Assembly (NCBI GenBank): GCA_029212615.1
Contig: JARGPJ010000002.1
Span: forward strand, 496,001-560,000
Direction: 5' to 3'
Length of the DNA: 64,000 bases
DNA from: Verrucomicrobiales bacterium
GTDB taxonomy: Bacteria > Verrucomicrobiota > Verrucomicrobiia > Verrucomicrobiales > DEV007
A program made the position numbers and the translations under genes. Every line of letters starts with the position of its first letter. The stretch's first letter is position 1. The notes under the pieces are model-generated. The model did not search any database. It was not told the origin of the DNA and was given only the letters and a program-made list of their open reading frames with translations. Below are positions 17,449 to 26,200 of the stretch, in pieces.

Positions 17449-17609
17449 GAAAGGGACTCGAACGACAACACAGGAAGGTAAACGTTCAAGATGACTTACG
17501 ACTTTATTTTAACAATCATGGGGAATTTTCTGTCATGAATCCCACTCTCAAGCGTATAAAACAGTGCGGAACCGATGACGTAATGCCGTCGGGGCCGCCA
17601 ATCAATAAT

Positions 17610-17936
17610 ATGAAAAAATTAATCGCAACACTAGCGGTGACGATTCTTGCTTTTGCTCCGGCATTTGCAGAGGAAGTCACTTATGTAGCCGGCATGACCG
17701 GCGTCGTTTGAGGTGGATGTAAGCGTGACGTCAGTTCGGCGTTCTCTTCTCTGCCAGGTTTCACGTCCATCACTGTAGAGGATGGCGAAGAAGCAGGAAC
17801 TCAAAAGGTTACCGTCATCACCGATGGTTCCGAAGAAATCAGCCAGGAGGCCGCGATCGAGTCTCTCGGCAGCAAAGCCAGCAAGTACGTCGTACAAAGC
17901 TGGGGCGTCGAAGGCGCTGAACCTGAGGAGAGCTGA
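17610..17936 (+). CDS. Secreted HMA-like selenoprotein with in-frame TGA (Sec34)
   Basis: The gene reads 108 codons through one in-frame TGA at 17709-17711. Residues 1-20 are a clear signal peptide (MKKLIATLAVTILAFAPAFA). The mature part begins EEVTYVAGMTGVVUGGCK, so Sec34 and Cys37 form a U-x-x-C pair where heavy-metal-associated (MerP-like) domains have CxxC after GMT. The following pattern (VSSAFSSLPGFTSITVEDG, then KVTVITDG, then a helix EAAIESLGSKA) matches the beta-alpha-beta-beta-alpha order of that fold. The frame stays open for 74 codons after the TGA with normal composition and ends at TGA 17934-17936, just before a terminator. A tRNA-Sec gene is 4 kb away and mnmH is divergent. Read conventionally the gene would be a meaningless 33-residue peptide. 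It is probably a periplasmic redox or metal-binding protein. Confidence 0.88.
17727..17743 (+). promoter_or_regulatory. Candidate bacterial SECIS hairpin
   Basis: Directly after the UGA the mRNA can form GACGUC/GGCGUU, a six-pair stem with two G-U pairs, closing a five-base loop AGUUC (17733-17737). The loop starts 21 bases after the UGA and has G as its second base. This fits the general bacterial SECIS pattern (stem-loop within the coding region, 16-37 bases after UGA, G among the first two loop bases). The stem is short and the flanks pair poorly, so the exact fold is uncertain. Confidence 0.6.
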
Positions 17937-17964
17937 CCCCTAACCGGTTAAGTAATTCTTACGA

Positions 17965-17996
17965 AAGCCTCGTTGTCTCGGCAGCGGGGCTTTTTT
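17965..17996 (+). terminator. Rho-independent terminator after the selenoprotein gene
   Basis: AAGCCTCG (17965-17972) pairs with CGGGGCTT (17985-17992), eight pairs including one G-T, and is followed by a run of six T (17991-17996). It begins 29 bases after the selenoprotein stop and separates that gene from the next operon. Its position supports the stop at 17934-17936 as the true gene end, so the gene is monocistronic. Confidence 0.85.
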
Positions 17997-18075
17997 GTGG
18001 CAGGAAACACGCGTGAAGAAGAACAAAACCTTCATAGCGCTGAGGCCCGCCCTATGGTTAAATACTCAGTTGAAT

Positions 18076-21000
18076 ATGGCGAAATCTTCACAGCACTCCT
18101 CAGCGCCAGTCGATGAGCCGACCGGATTGTGCATTCCGCCCCATTTGCAGGAAAAACTGGAAGCTTTTCAGCAGCGCCTCTGGTCCGTAAAGATTGCAGA
18201 AGGCGCTCTCGCCGGTCTCATCGGCCTCGGAGTCACTTTTTTCACCGTGTTCGCTGTCGACCGGATCATCGACACTCCGCTCTGGCTCAGAGTCAGTCTG
18301 CTTTTACTGGGTTTTGCCGTCCCCGCTATTTCGATCCCTCTTCGCTGGCGGCGATGGGTCAAAAATCAGCGCTCGCTTGAGCAGGTCGCCCGCTTGCTGA
18401 AACAACGCTTCCCGCGGCTCGGTGATGAATTGCTCGGCATTGTCGAACTCTCCCGAAGTCACCGCGGCGAATCGAGCCGTGTCCTCATCGAAGCCGCGAT
18501 GGCCCAGGTCGATGAACGAATAAAAGACCGTGACTTTGACAACGCAGTCCCTGCCAGTCGCTACGGGCTTTGGTTGGGTTCCTCTCTCGCCGTTCTCGGC
18601 CTGTCAGCGCTGCTTCTGCTTTTTGTCTTCGATGCGACGAGAAGCTCTCTCGCCCGATGGATCGCCCCCTTCAAGGGCGTGGAACGTTACACTTTTGCCC
18701 GGATCGACCCTCTCCCTGAAGAATTGATCGTTCCTTATGCCGAAAACTTCGACCTGACGCCGAAATTATCAGCAACGAGCGAATGGAAACCCGAATCCGC
18801 TTCAGTGCGCCTTCCCGGCAAAACAAAGCTTTCCTCTCTCCGCTCGGAAGACCGCTTTTCCTTTGACGTTCCCCCTCAGAAAGAATCCCACTCACTGGGA
18901 CTGCGCGTCGGTGACGACTATCAGAAAATCAAGCTCACTCCCCTGCCGCGTCCCGAGTTAACCGGGCTCACAGCGACGCTTCAGTTACCCGACTACCTTC
19001 TCTACCGGGAGGATATGGTCGTGCCAATACGGGGAGGATTACTCTCTGTCGTCGCCGGAACGACTGCCACCATCACCGGCAGCACCTCTCGCAAACTCGC
19101 TTCAGCAAACTCCACATGGGAAGGAGCCCGTATCGAGGGATCGAGCTTCTCCACCTCGCCGTTAACGGTGGAAGAAGCGGTCGAGCAAACCATCACATGG
19201 GAGGATATCAACGGCCTCACTTCTAAAGACCCGCTCACCATTAAACTTAGCCCGACGAGTGACCGGAAGCCTGATATCTTTGCCCGCCAACTCACGAAAG
19301 AGCGCATTGTGCTCGCCGACGAAGTGATCTCCTTCGACCTCTCCGCCTCCGACGACTTCGGCATTCGCTCGGTTGGCCTCGAGTGGCACGGCCAGATTCA
19401 AAACGACGGCACCCACGCAACGAAGGGGGAAAAGCCCGTTGCCGCGGGAGCTCCTGAGAAGCGTGAGATTGAGACGCTCGCCACATTTTCAGCGTCGAGA
19501 GAAGGCATTGCCCCGCAAACTGTTCAGATACGCGCGTTTGCCGAAGACTATCTTCCGGACCGGGAGCGAAGCTACTCACCAACCTTTACCGTTCATATTC
19601 TGAATCCCGCCCAGCACGCGGAATGGATCACCCGTGAATTCGGGAAATGGTTTCGCAGTGCAAGAGAAGTCTACGAGAAGGAGAAACAGCTCTACGAGTC
19701 GAATGAATCACTCAACCAGCTCTCAGACGGGGAACTTGACTCGCCTGAGAACCGGAGAAAGCTGGCGGAACAGGCGTCTGCCGAAACCGCAAATGCAAAG
19801 AAACTTGAAGCCCTCACTCGCGCAGGTCGCAGCCTCGTAAAGCAGGCGGCGAAGAATGACGAATTTAACGCGGACCGGCTTGAGTCATGGTCAGAGAAGA
19901 TGCAAACGCTCGACGGAATTGCGCACGAGCGCATGCCTGAGGTATCCGACTCCCTTCGTCAATCATCGGAAGCTCCAGGCAGCCCCGGCGGAGGCGCAGC
20001 GAAATCTGAAGATCCGTCAGGCAACGGCGATGAGTCAGCACCGGGCCTCCCGGGAGCGACATCAGAACTCGAAGCGGCTGAAAAGGGTGAACCGAAGTCA
20101 CCTCAAAACTCTCCCGCGAGGAAGAAGCTCAAAGAAGCCGTCGAAGACCAATCCGCCCTTCTCGAAGAATTCGCGAGAGTAGCCGATGAACTTCAACAGA
20201 TTCTATCGAGCCTTGAAGCGAGTACTTTCGTCAAGCGCCTCAAAGCAGCTGCCCGCGAACAAACGGAACTGGTTGAAAAAATGGATCAGACACTTCGTGC
20301 AGGGTTCGGTCTCCCCCGTCACCGAATTGAACAGACGCTTCGCGACGTCGGGGCGAAAGCAGCCACCAGCGTTGAAGAACAAAGCACTCGCATCTATGCC
20401 ATCCAGACCGATCTCGAAGCATACTACCAGCGTAAGCAGGACGTCATCTACAAGAAGGTCCTCGATCAAATGAAAGAGACCTCTGCCGTTGCCCGCATTA
20501 AGGAAATCGGTCATCACTCGGAAGGCAATCTGAGCGGCCTCTCCATTTCATCCGCTGAATATTGGGCTGACACATTGGATCGGTGGGCCGAGGAACTCGT
20601 TGAAGCGGCAAATGAAGGCGCCTCAAACGAAGGGGAAACCAAAGAGGGTCTTCCTCCGGAAATTGTCCTCAAAATCATGAAATCATTGCAGGACCAAATG
20701 TATCTACGCGATGAAACACGCGAGATGGAGTCGGTCCGCCCTGCTCTTACCGAAGAGACCTATGAGTCCAAAATCATCCCGCTTGAACTTTCGCAGCAGG
20801 ATCTCCGGGAACGAGTCGACCTCGTGCAGGATGACATCCGCCAACTTCCTGACGGCGATCAACTCTTCGGGGCGGAGCTTCAGCTCCTGAGCCTGGTTTC
20901 CGATACCATGAGACAGGCTCGTGGCGTTCTCGCCCGACCCAGTACCGGACCGGAAGCCATCGCCGCTCAAACGGAAGCCATCGAACTACTGCTCCAGTCG

Positions 21001-21237
21001 AAACGTCAGCAGAACTCCGGCGGCGGTGGCGGAGGCAACTCTCCCGGAGGCGGAGCGGAAGCGGGCGGAAGCGGCTCATCTGCCCTCAGCGACATCAGTC
21101 TCCCCGAAGGGGAACGGCGGCGCTCCGATGCGACCGAACGGGAGGTCGAACAATCCACCGGCAAGGCAGGACGAACTCTTCCTGAAGAATTCCGCCGTGG
21201 ACTGGATACCTATTTCAATACGATTGAATCGAACTGA
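18076..21237 (+). CDS. DUF4175-like large membrane protein with coiled-coil and Gly-rich tail
   Basis: This protein of about 1053 residues starts at the ATG at 18076. An earlier in-frame TTG at 17995 lies in the terminator tail and is rejected. Two membrane helices (about 40-62 and 68-90) and a third (about 163-187) anchor it. The following part (190-540) is beta-rich and extracytoplasmic in style, and the rest (540-1000) is long, charged and helical with Glu/Lys-rich and Ser/Gly-rich stretches. A GGGGGG-containing tail comes near the end. This order resembles the DUF4175 proteins found in PVC and other Gram-negative bacteria, often beside prenyltransferase-repeat and redoxin proteins. Its function is unknown, perhaps an envelope scaffold. 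Its stop overlaps the next start (TGATG), so the operon is translationally coupled. Confidence 0.75.
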   Translation: MAKSSQHSSAPVDEPTGLCIPPHLQEKLEAFQQRLWSVKIAEGALAGLIGLGVTFFTVFAVDRIIDTPLWLRVSLLLLGFAVPAISIPLRWRRWVKNQRSLEQVARLLKQRFPRLGDELLGIVELSRSHRGESSRVLIEAAMAQVDERIKDRDFDNAVPASRYGLWLGSSLAVLGLSALLLLFVFDATRSSLARWIAPFKGVERYTFARIDPLPEELIVPYAENFDLTPKLSATSEWKPESASVRLPGKTKLSSLRSEDRFSFDVPPQKESHSLGLRVGDDYQKIKLTPLPRPELTGLTATLQLPDYLLYREDMVVPIRGGLLSVVAGTTATITGSTSRKLASANSTWEGARIEGSSFSTSPLTVEEAVEQTITWEDINGLTSKDPLTIKLSPTSDRKPDIFARQLTKERIVLADEVISFDLSASDDFGIRSVGLEWHGQIQNDGTHATKGEKPVAAGAPEKREIETLATFSASREGIAPQTVQIRAFAEDYLPDRERSYSPTFTVHILNPAQHAEWITREFGKWFRSAREVYEKEKQLYESNESLNQLSDGELDSPENRRKLAEQASAETANAKKLEALTRAGRSLVKQAAKNDEFNADRLESWSEKMQTLDGIAHERMPEVSDSLRQSSEAPGSPGGGAAKSEDPSGNGDESAPGLPGATSELEAAEKGEPKSPQNSPARKKLKEAVEDQSALLEEFARVADELQQILSSLEASTFVKRLKAAAREQTELVEKMDQTLRAGFGLPRHRIEQTLRDVGAKAATSVEEQSTRIYAIQTDLEAYYQRKQDVIYKKVLDQMKETSAVARIKEIGHHSEGNLSGLSISSAEYWADTLDRWAEELVEAANEGASNEGETKEGLPPEIVLKIMKSLQDQMYLRDETREMESVRPALTEETYESKIIPLELSQQDLRERVDLVQDDIRQLPDGDQLFGAELQLLSLVSDTMRQARGVLARPSTGPEAIAAQTEAIELLLQSKRQQNSGGGGGGNSPGGGAEAGGSGSSALSDISLPEGERRRSDATEREVEQSTGKAGRTLPEEFRRGLDTYFNTIESN

Positions 21238-22223
21238 TGAATTCTCGAACATCATACTTTTTGCTCGCAAGCCTTCTCTGCTTTCCCGTCGCCATGACCG
21301 GAAAACTTCAGGCACAGGTCAACGAGCCGGATCCTTTCATCATCGTCGATGAAGGCCCCGGCGCCCCTGATATTTCCACCGTCGAAGGACCGGCCGGAGG
21401 CGAGCGCATGAACGAACCGCTCAGCGCGCAAATCTCTCAGCACATTCTTAAGCTTGCCGAAGGTGAACGCGACAAGCGGTTGAAATTCATGTCAGTCGTT
21501 ATCGACGACGTGGCCCGCCTTTGTGAGATTGCCCCTGAACAGCAGGAACAGCTTCAGCTCGCGGCAAAGGGTGCCGCGGAGCGATCGATGAGAGACTGGC
21601 ACACTCAGGCGGAGAGATATTTCCGAACCCGACTCGACGGAGCAGACAGCGATGCGGCCAAAGAAATGCTTGAAGGCATGGGAAGTGTCAATTTCGGGGG
21701 GAATCGATCAGAAGAAGAGGGCGAATCACTCGACCTCTGGAAAGATACGCTGAGAACGGTCCTCTCAGAGGATCAGATTGATCGTTACGAGGAAGTGCTC
21801 GAACAACGCCAGCTCGATCGCATCGAAGCGTTCACGCTCATGTCAGTGACCACGCTCGATTCCCACCTTCGCTTTACTCCGAAGCAAAAGGCACAGATCA
21901 ACGAACTGATCCACTTTGCCACGACCGCGTATCTCGACGATGTGCAACGCTATTGGGGGGACTATTTCGAGAGAGGCATGCTTATGTCACTCGCCAATGC
22001 GGCGGAGGAATCTGAGTTACGCAAGATCCTAACAGAAGAGCAATACGACAGACTGAAGGAAGCGACGGCAAACTTCGATCACTTCTGGGATCAAAAGCGC
22101 CGCCTCAAACGGGCCAAGGAAAAAGCTGCGCTCCGAAGAGCCGAACAGGCGGAGAAAGGGGAGGAAACTGAAAAAGAAGTCTCGCCGCCCGAACCGGCGA
22201 AACCAAATGTGATGACCCAATAG
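21237..22223 (+). CDS. Secreted helical protein of unknown function
   Basis: I do not recognise this 328-residue protein. A signal peptide (about 1-27, ending LQAQ) precedes a short acidic segment and then almost entirely helical sequence. Two segments, VLSEDQIDRYEEVL (about 178-191) and ILTEEQYDRLKEA (about 262-274), resemble the LTxxQ-type motifs of the Spy/CpxP periplasmic chaperone family and may be distant repeats. The C-terminus is Lys/Arg/Glu-rich (KRAKEKAALRRAEQ), then Pro-rich. The start overlaps the stop of the DUF4175-like gene, and the next gene begins four bases after its stop, so it is an integral member of this operon and probably a periplasmic partner of the membrane protein. 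Confidence 0.7.
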   Translation: MNSRTSYFLLASLLCFPVAMTGKLQAQVNEPDPFIIVDEGPGAPDISTVEGPAGGERMNEPLSAQISQHILKLAEGERDKRLKFMSVVIDDVARLCEIAPEQQEQLQLAAKGAAERSMRDWHTQAERYFRTRLDGADSDAAKEMLEGMGSVNFGGNRSEEEGESLDLWKDTLRTVLSEDQIDRYEEVLEQRQLDRIEAFTLMSVTTLDSHLRFTPKQKAQINELIHFATTAYLDDVQRYWGDYFERGMLMSLANAAEESELRKILTEEQYDRLKEATANFDHFWDQKRRLKRAKEKAALRRAEQAEKGEETEKEVSPPEPAKPNVMTQ

Positions 22224-22226
22224 GAT

Positions 22227-23261
22227 ATGATCCGCCTTCCCCTTCTTCTTGTTTTCCTCGCACTCTCCGGAGTCGCACCGCTCTCCGCGCAGCTTCCCTC
22301 GATTCGTCTCGGGAACGAAATCCCTTCCGAAGTGGAGACGATCTATGAACGCGGCCTCGCGTTTCTAAGCCAGGCCCAGAATGACAACGGCACCTGGAGA
22401 AGTCGATCCGAGCACGGCATCACCGGGCTCTGCCTCATGGCCTTTCTTGCGAGTGGGGAAGATCCGAATTTCGGGCGATACCGGCAGAACATCAAGAATG
22501 CAATTCGGTCCATCCTTGTCGGGCAGGACGCGAGCGGTTATTTTCCGAACAGCATGTATCACCATGGATTCGCGATGCTTGCTCTCGCAGAGGCATATGG
22601 CGTCGTCGATGAAGAAACGCTCTGGGACAGCACTGACAAGGAAACCGACAGACAGTCTATCGCGGAAGCGCTGCAGAAAGCGATCGCTCTGAGCGTGAAT
22701 GCCCAACAGCAGAATCGATGGGGAGGGTGGAGATACAAGCCGACTTCGACCGACGCTGACACCTCTGTAACAGGGTCGGTCTTAATGGGACTCCTCGCCT
22801 GCCGGAACGCGGGCCTCAACGTTCCTGAAAACTCCATCGAAAGTGCCCTCGTCTACCTCCAACGAAACACGGCCTCTTCCGGATTTGTTGCCTATAGCGG
22901 CGGCATTGGCGGCGGTGGAGAATCGATGGCACGGTCTGCCGTGGCGACACTCGTCTATGCTGTCGGCGAAAAGCGCGAATGGGAAGAATACGATTCCGCC
23001 CTTTCCCACATCGCCGGAAACCTTGACCACAAGGAATCCGCCCACACCCACTACTTCTACTACTACATGGCCCAGGCTCTCTTTCAAAGCGATCCGGAAG
23101 CATGGGAACTCTGGAATAGAAATACCGCCCGTATGCTCGCCGAACAACAGGCCGATGACGGAAGCTTTGCCGGCAGCTATGGGGAATCATATGGCACCGC
23201 AATGTCGCTCCTTGCTCTCGCCCTGAACTATCGTTTCCTCCCTATCTACGAGCGCTTTTAA
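22227..23261 (+). CDS. Secreted prenyltransferase/squalene-oxidase-repeat protein
   Basis: This 344-residue protein has a signal peptide (about 1-21) and then repeats of the alpha/alpha-barrel type found in squalene cyclases and protein prenyltransferases: ALAFLSQAQNDNGTWR-like units (about 38-55), GWRYKPTSTDADTSVTGSVL (about 172-190) and LAEQQADDGSFAG near the C-terminus. The DADTS string recalls the DxDD catalytic motif of hopene cyclases, but the protein is about half their size and exported. PVC bacteria carry many such proteins of unknown role, and an enzymatic cyclase is unlikely. It lies four bases downstream of the helical protein and four bases upstream of the thioredoxin-tailed gene, in one tight operon. 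Confidence 0.82.
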   Translation: MIRLPLLLVFLALSGVAPLSAQLPSIRLGNEIPSEVETIYERGLAFLSQAQNDNGTWRSRSEHGITGLCLMAFLASGEDPNFGRYRQNIKNAIRSILVGQDASGYFPNSMYHHGFAMLALAEAYGVVDEETLWDSTDKETDRQSIAEALQKAIALSVNAQQQNRWGGWRYKPTSTDADTSVTGSVLMGLLACRNAGLNVPENSIESALVYLQRNTASSGFVAYSGGIGGGGESMARSAVATLVYAVGEKREWEEYDSALSHIAGNLDHKESAHTHYFYYYMAQALFQSDPEAWELWNRNTARMLAEQQADDGSFAGSYGESYGTAMSLLALALNYRFLPIYERF

Positions 23262-23265
23262 AAGT

Positions 23266-26200
23266 ATGATGCGCCTTTCCCGACCCTGTTCACTTAGCGA
23301 CTTGACCCTCTTGGTTATCGCCTTGTCAGGACTGCCATGGCTGAGCCCGTCCGGCCATGCTGAGGATGCTTTCTTGAAATGGAGGAACGGGGATTCCCTC
23401 AAAGGTGACCTCCTCACCAGTTCAGATAAGATCATCAACTGGAAAGCGCCACCGTTCGCGGCGCCTCTCAGCATTCAGGTCGAGCAGCTTGAAGGCATTC
23501 GCCTTCCCCGGCAATCGAAGACAAAACAAGCTCCGCCTCCCGCCCCCTTCCGACTGCTTTTGAAAAACGGAGATCGCCTCGAAGGCGAGTTGGAATTTAT
23601 CGATGAAAAGGCGATCGGCTTTCTGGCGGTTCCCTTTCAGGAAACAGCGCGAATCCCGAAAGCGCATGTCGAGCGCCTCATCCACGTCGGAAGTGATTAC
23701 CTTCGATACTCGGGCCCGAGCGATCTCGACAGCTGGACATCGAGCGGGCGTGATCGGAAAATTTCAGAGTGGCACACTGATCTCACCGGGGCTTTTGCGA
23801 CCCATCAGTGGTCAGGAAATCTCTTCCGTGAAATTGAGTTTCCAAAAGCGGTTGAAATTCATTTTCAAGCTGCTTTTCCCCTTGGGTCTCCCAACCTGGA
23901 AATAGGACTTGTCCGCGGCGCAGACCTCGGGCCCAAGATTGAAACCTGGGATAACTTTCTGGTACTGACTTATCGAAGTCAGTTTGTGCCCGTGATGGAA
24001 TTAGGTGAAGAAACGAAACGATTGGACTTTCGTTTTCTCTGGGATCAGACCACAGGCAAACTTCTCCTTTGCGACCCTTCCGGCAGGAAACTGGCGTCCA
24101 TCGATCGAGCCCTCGTTGACAGGCGCGCCTCAGACTCCACCAAATCCAGGGCTTCTGATCCTCTTATTCGGGGGTTCTCCATTCTCAACCACACCCCCGA
24201 ATTGAAACTTCTCTCCCTCTCGGTTCAAGAATGGAACGGAAAGGACCCTGCTGTAATCAACCTGGCAAAACCCCGCCTCCTCATGGCAGGCCGGGAGCCA
24301 CAATTCGCGACGGACAGGGTTCGACTGTCCGCCGGGTCAAACTCGATTCGAACCGGCTCCGGATCCTACCCTATTGAAGAGCTACAGGAATTCATTCTCG
24401 GCGTGAAAGATAGTGTCGACCCAACTCCGGAAAAGGAATCGAACAGCCGGATAGCGTGGCACGACGGCAGCAGCATCAGCGGCCGCCTCACCCGGCTCGA
24501 GGAAGGAAGCGTTGCCATCGAAACAGACTGGTCTCCAGGCGAGCTGCAACTCAATCTGAACAACGCAAAAGAGATCCGCTTTCCCAACGAAGAGATCGCG
24601 CCGATTGCGGGGACGGATCAACTCGAAGGCGAAGGCTACGGTCTACGTGGAGCCGTTCGCCCCCTCGCACAGAAACAAGGGCAGAGCCTTACCGGGTGGC
24701 TCTCCCCCGGGGCAACTCATCCTGTTCCATTCTCAGATACGACCTCCGCCAAAGTGACGAGATATCCCCATGCTTCCGCAAATCCCGATCTCACCAGCCT
24801 GATCGGCCAGACGCGCGTTTATCTGAAGAACGATGAAATTCTCGTCGGCTCACTCATCTCAATCGAACATGAGGCGATTGAATTTTCGAGTAAAGTTACC
24901 GGCCCGATTAATATTCCCACTTCGAATGTTCGTGCAGTCGACATAGGCAGCTCGGGCCGTCTTCTTGAGGGGTTTGCAGACCTGGAGTGGGAGGAAATCG
25001 AAGACCATGAAGATGACGTCAGTCTGACACGTGACACCGCAATCATTCGAGCAGGCGGCTTCGGCAATCCCTCTCTCGTTCTCGGTGATCGCATTCATTT
25101 TTCAGCGAAATGGAAACAGACCTATGGAGCAGTGACCCTTAAGCTGTTTGCAAATGGTTTTGAGGAGAATTCGCCGTCGACCGACATCATCATCGCGGCG
25201 CAGGGCAATCGACTCTTTGTGGGGAAATTGAAAGAAAGCGGCGCCTTTTCTTTCTCCGGTGATCAAATCCCGATGGTCGGCGATATTGCTGAGTTCGAAA
25301 TCCGGATGGAAGGAGACAATATCGAAGTCATCGTTAACGGGAAGACTTCGATCGATATTGTGATTGAAGAAGGCCGCGTTTCAGGAAACGGAATCTACTT
25401 CAAAATGGGAGGCGGATGGCAAGGATGGAATCAGTCTGACAATGAAATAACGATCTCGGATTTTCGAATCGAGCGCTCACCCGGAAGTATCCCCCGGAGA
25501 GTGATCGATCCATCTGCTAAGGAGATGTCGCTTGCGCTGCCGCGGTCCCGTCGCAGCCCCGCCCCGCGCCATCTCCTTATCGCGCCGAACGGTGACCTGC
25601 TTCGCGGGCAACTCAATTCAGCAACGGCTAAAGGAGTGAACTTTCGCGTCAACGAAACGACCATCGATCTCCCCACAGAACGGATCTCAGCCATCGTCTG
25701 GCTGAATGCAGCTGTTTCTGCAGAAGAAGAAGCTGAGGAAGTCAGCGGGGCTGATCAAGCCGGGGAAGAAGATCTGACAGCACCCTTAACCGTCACCCAT
25801 GAATTTGTTCTCATGGATGGCAGCCGCCTGAACTTACACGCGGATGAAGTCGTGAATGAGAAGTTTGTCGGAGAGTCAAGCCTCCTCGGCACCTGCACCA
25901 TTGCCATTGACAACATTCGTGAAATGAAACGTGGCCCCGCTCGATCGGCCTCGGAGCTGGAGTCATTCGAAATCGGAGCCTTTAAAGACTGGACCCTCAA
26001 GCCAACGCCGGATCCCGTCATCCCCGGGACTGAAAGTAACTCCCCTTCTCCACTCGTCGGAAAAGAGGCTCCTTCCCTGGAACTGACCATGCTCGATGGA
26101 TCCATCTTCAAGCTCGCAGAGCACCGTGGCAAAGTCGTTGTTCTCGACTTTTGGGCAACCTGGTGCGGCCCATGCATCAAAGCGATGCCGGACATCCAGC

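Noticed and set aside
17610-17711. A 33-residue ORF ending at TGA 17709-17711
   Set aside because: It is only a signal peptide plus a fragment. Homology-like sequence continues in the same frame past the TGA, and tRNA-Sec is nearby, so the TGA is read as selenocysteine.
17995-18075. Longer N-terminus of the DUF4175-like protein from a TTG at 17995
   Set aside because: It begins inside the terminator T-run and adds 27 residues with no membrane or signal character. The ATG at 18076 is preferred.
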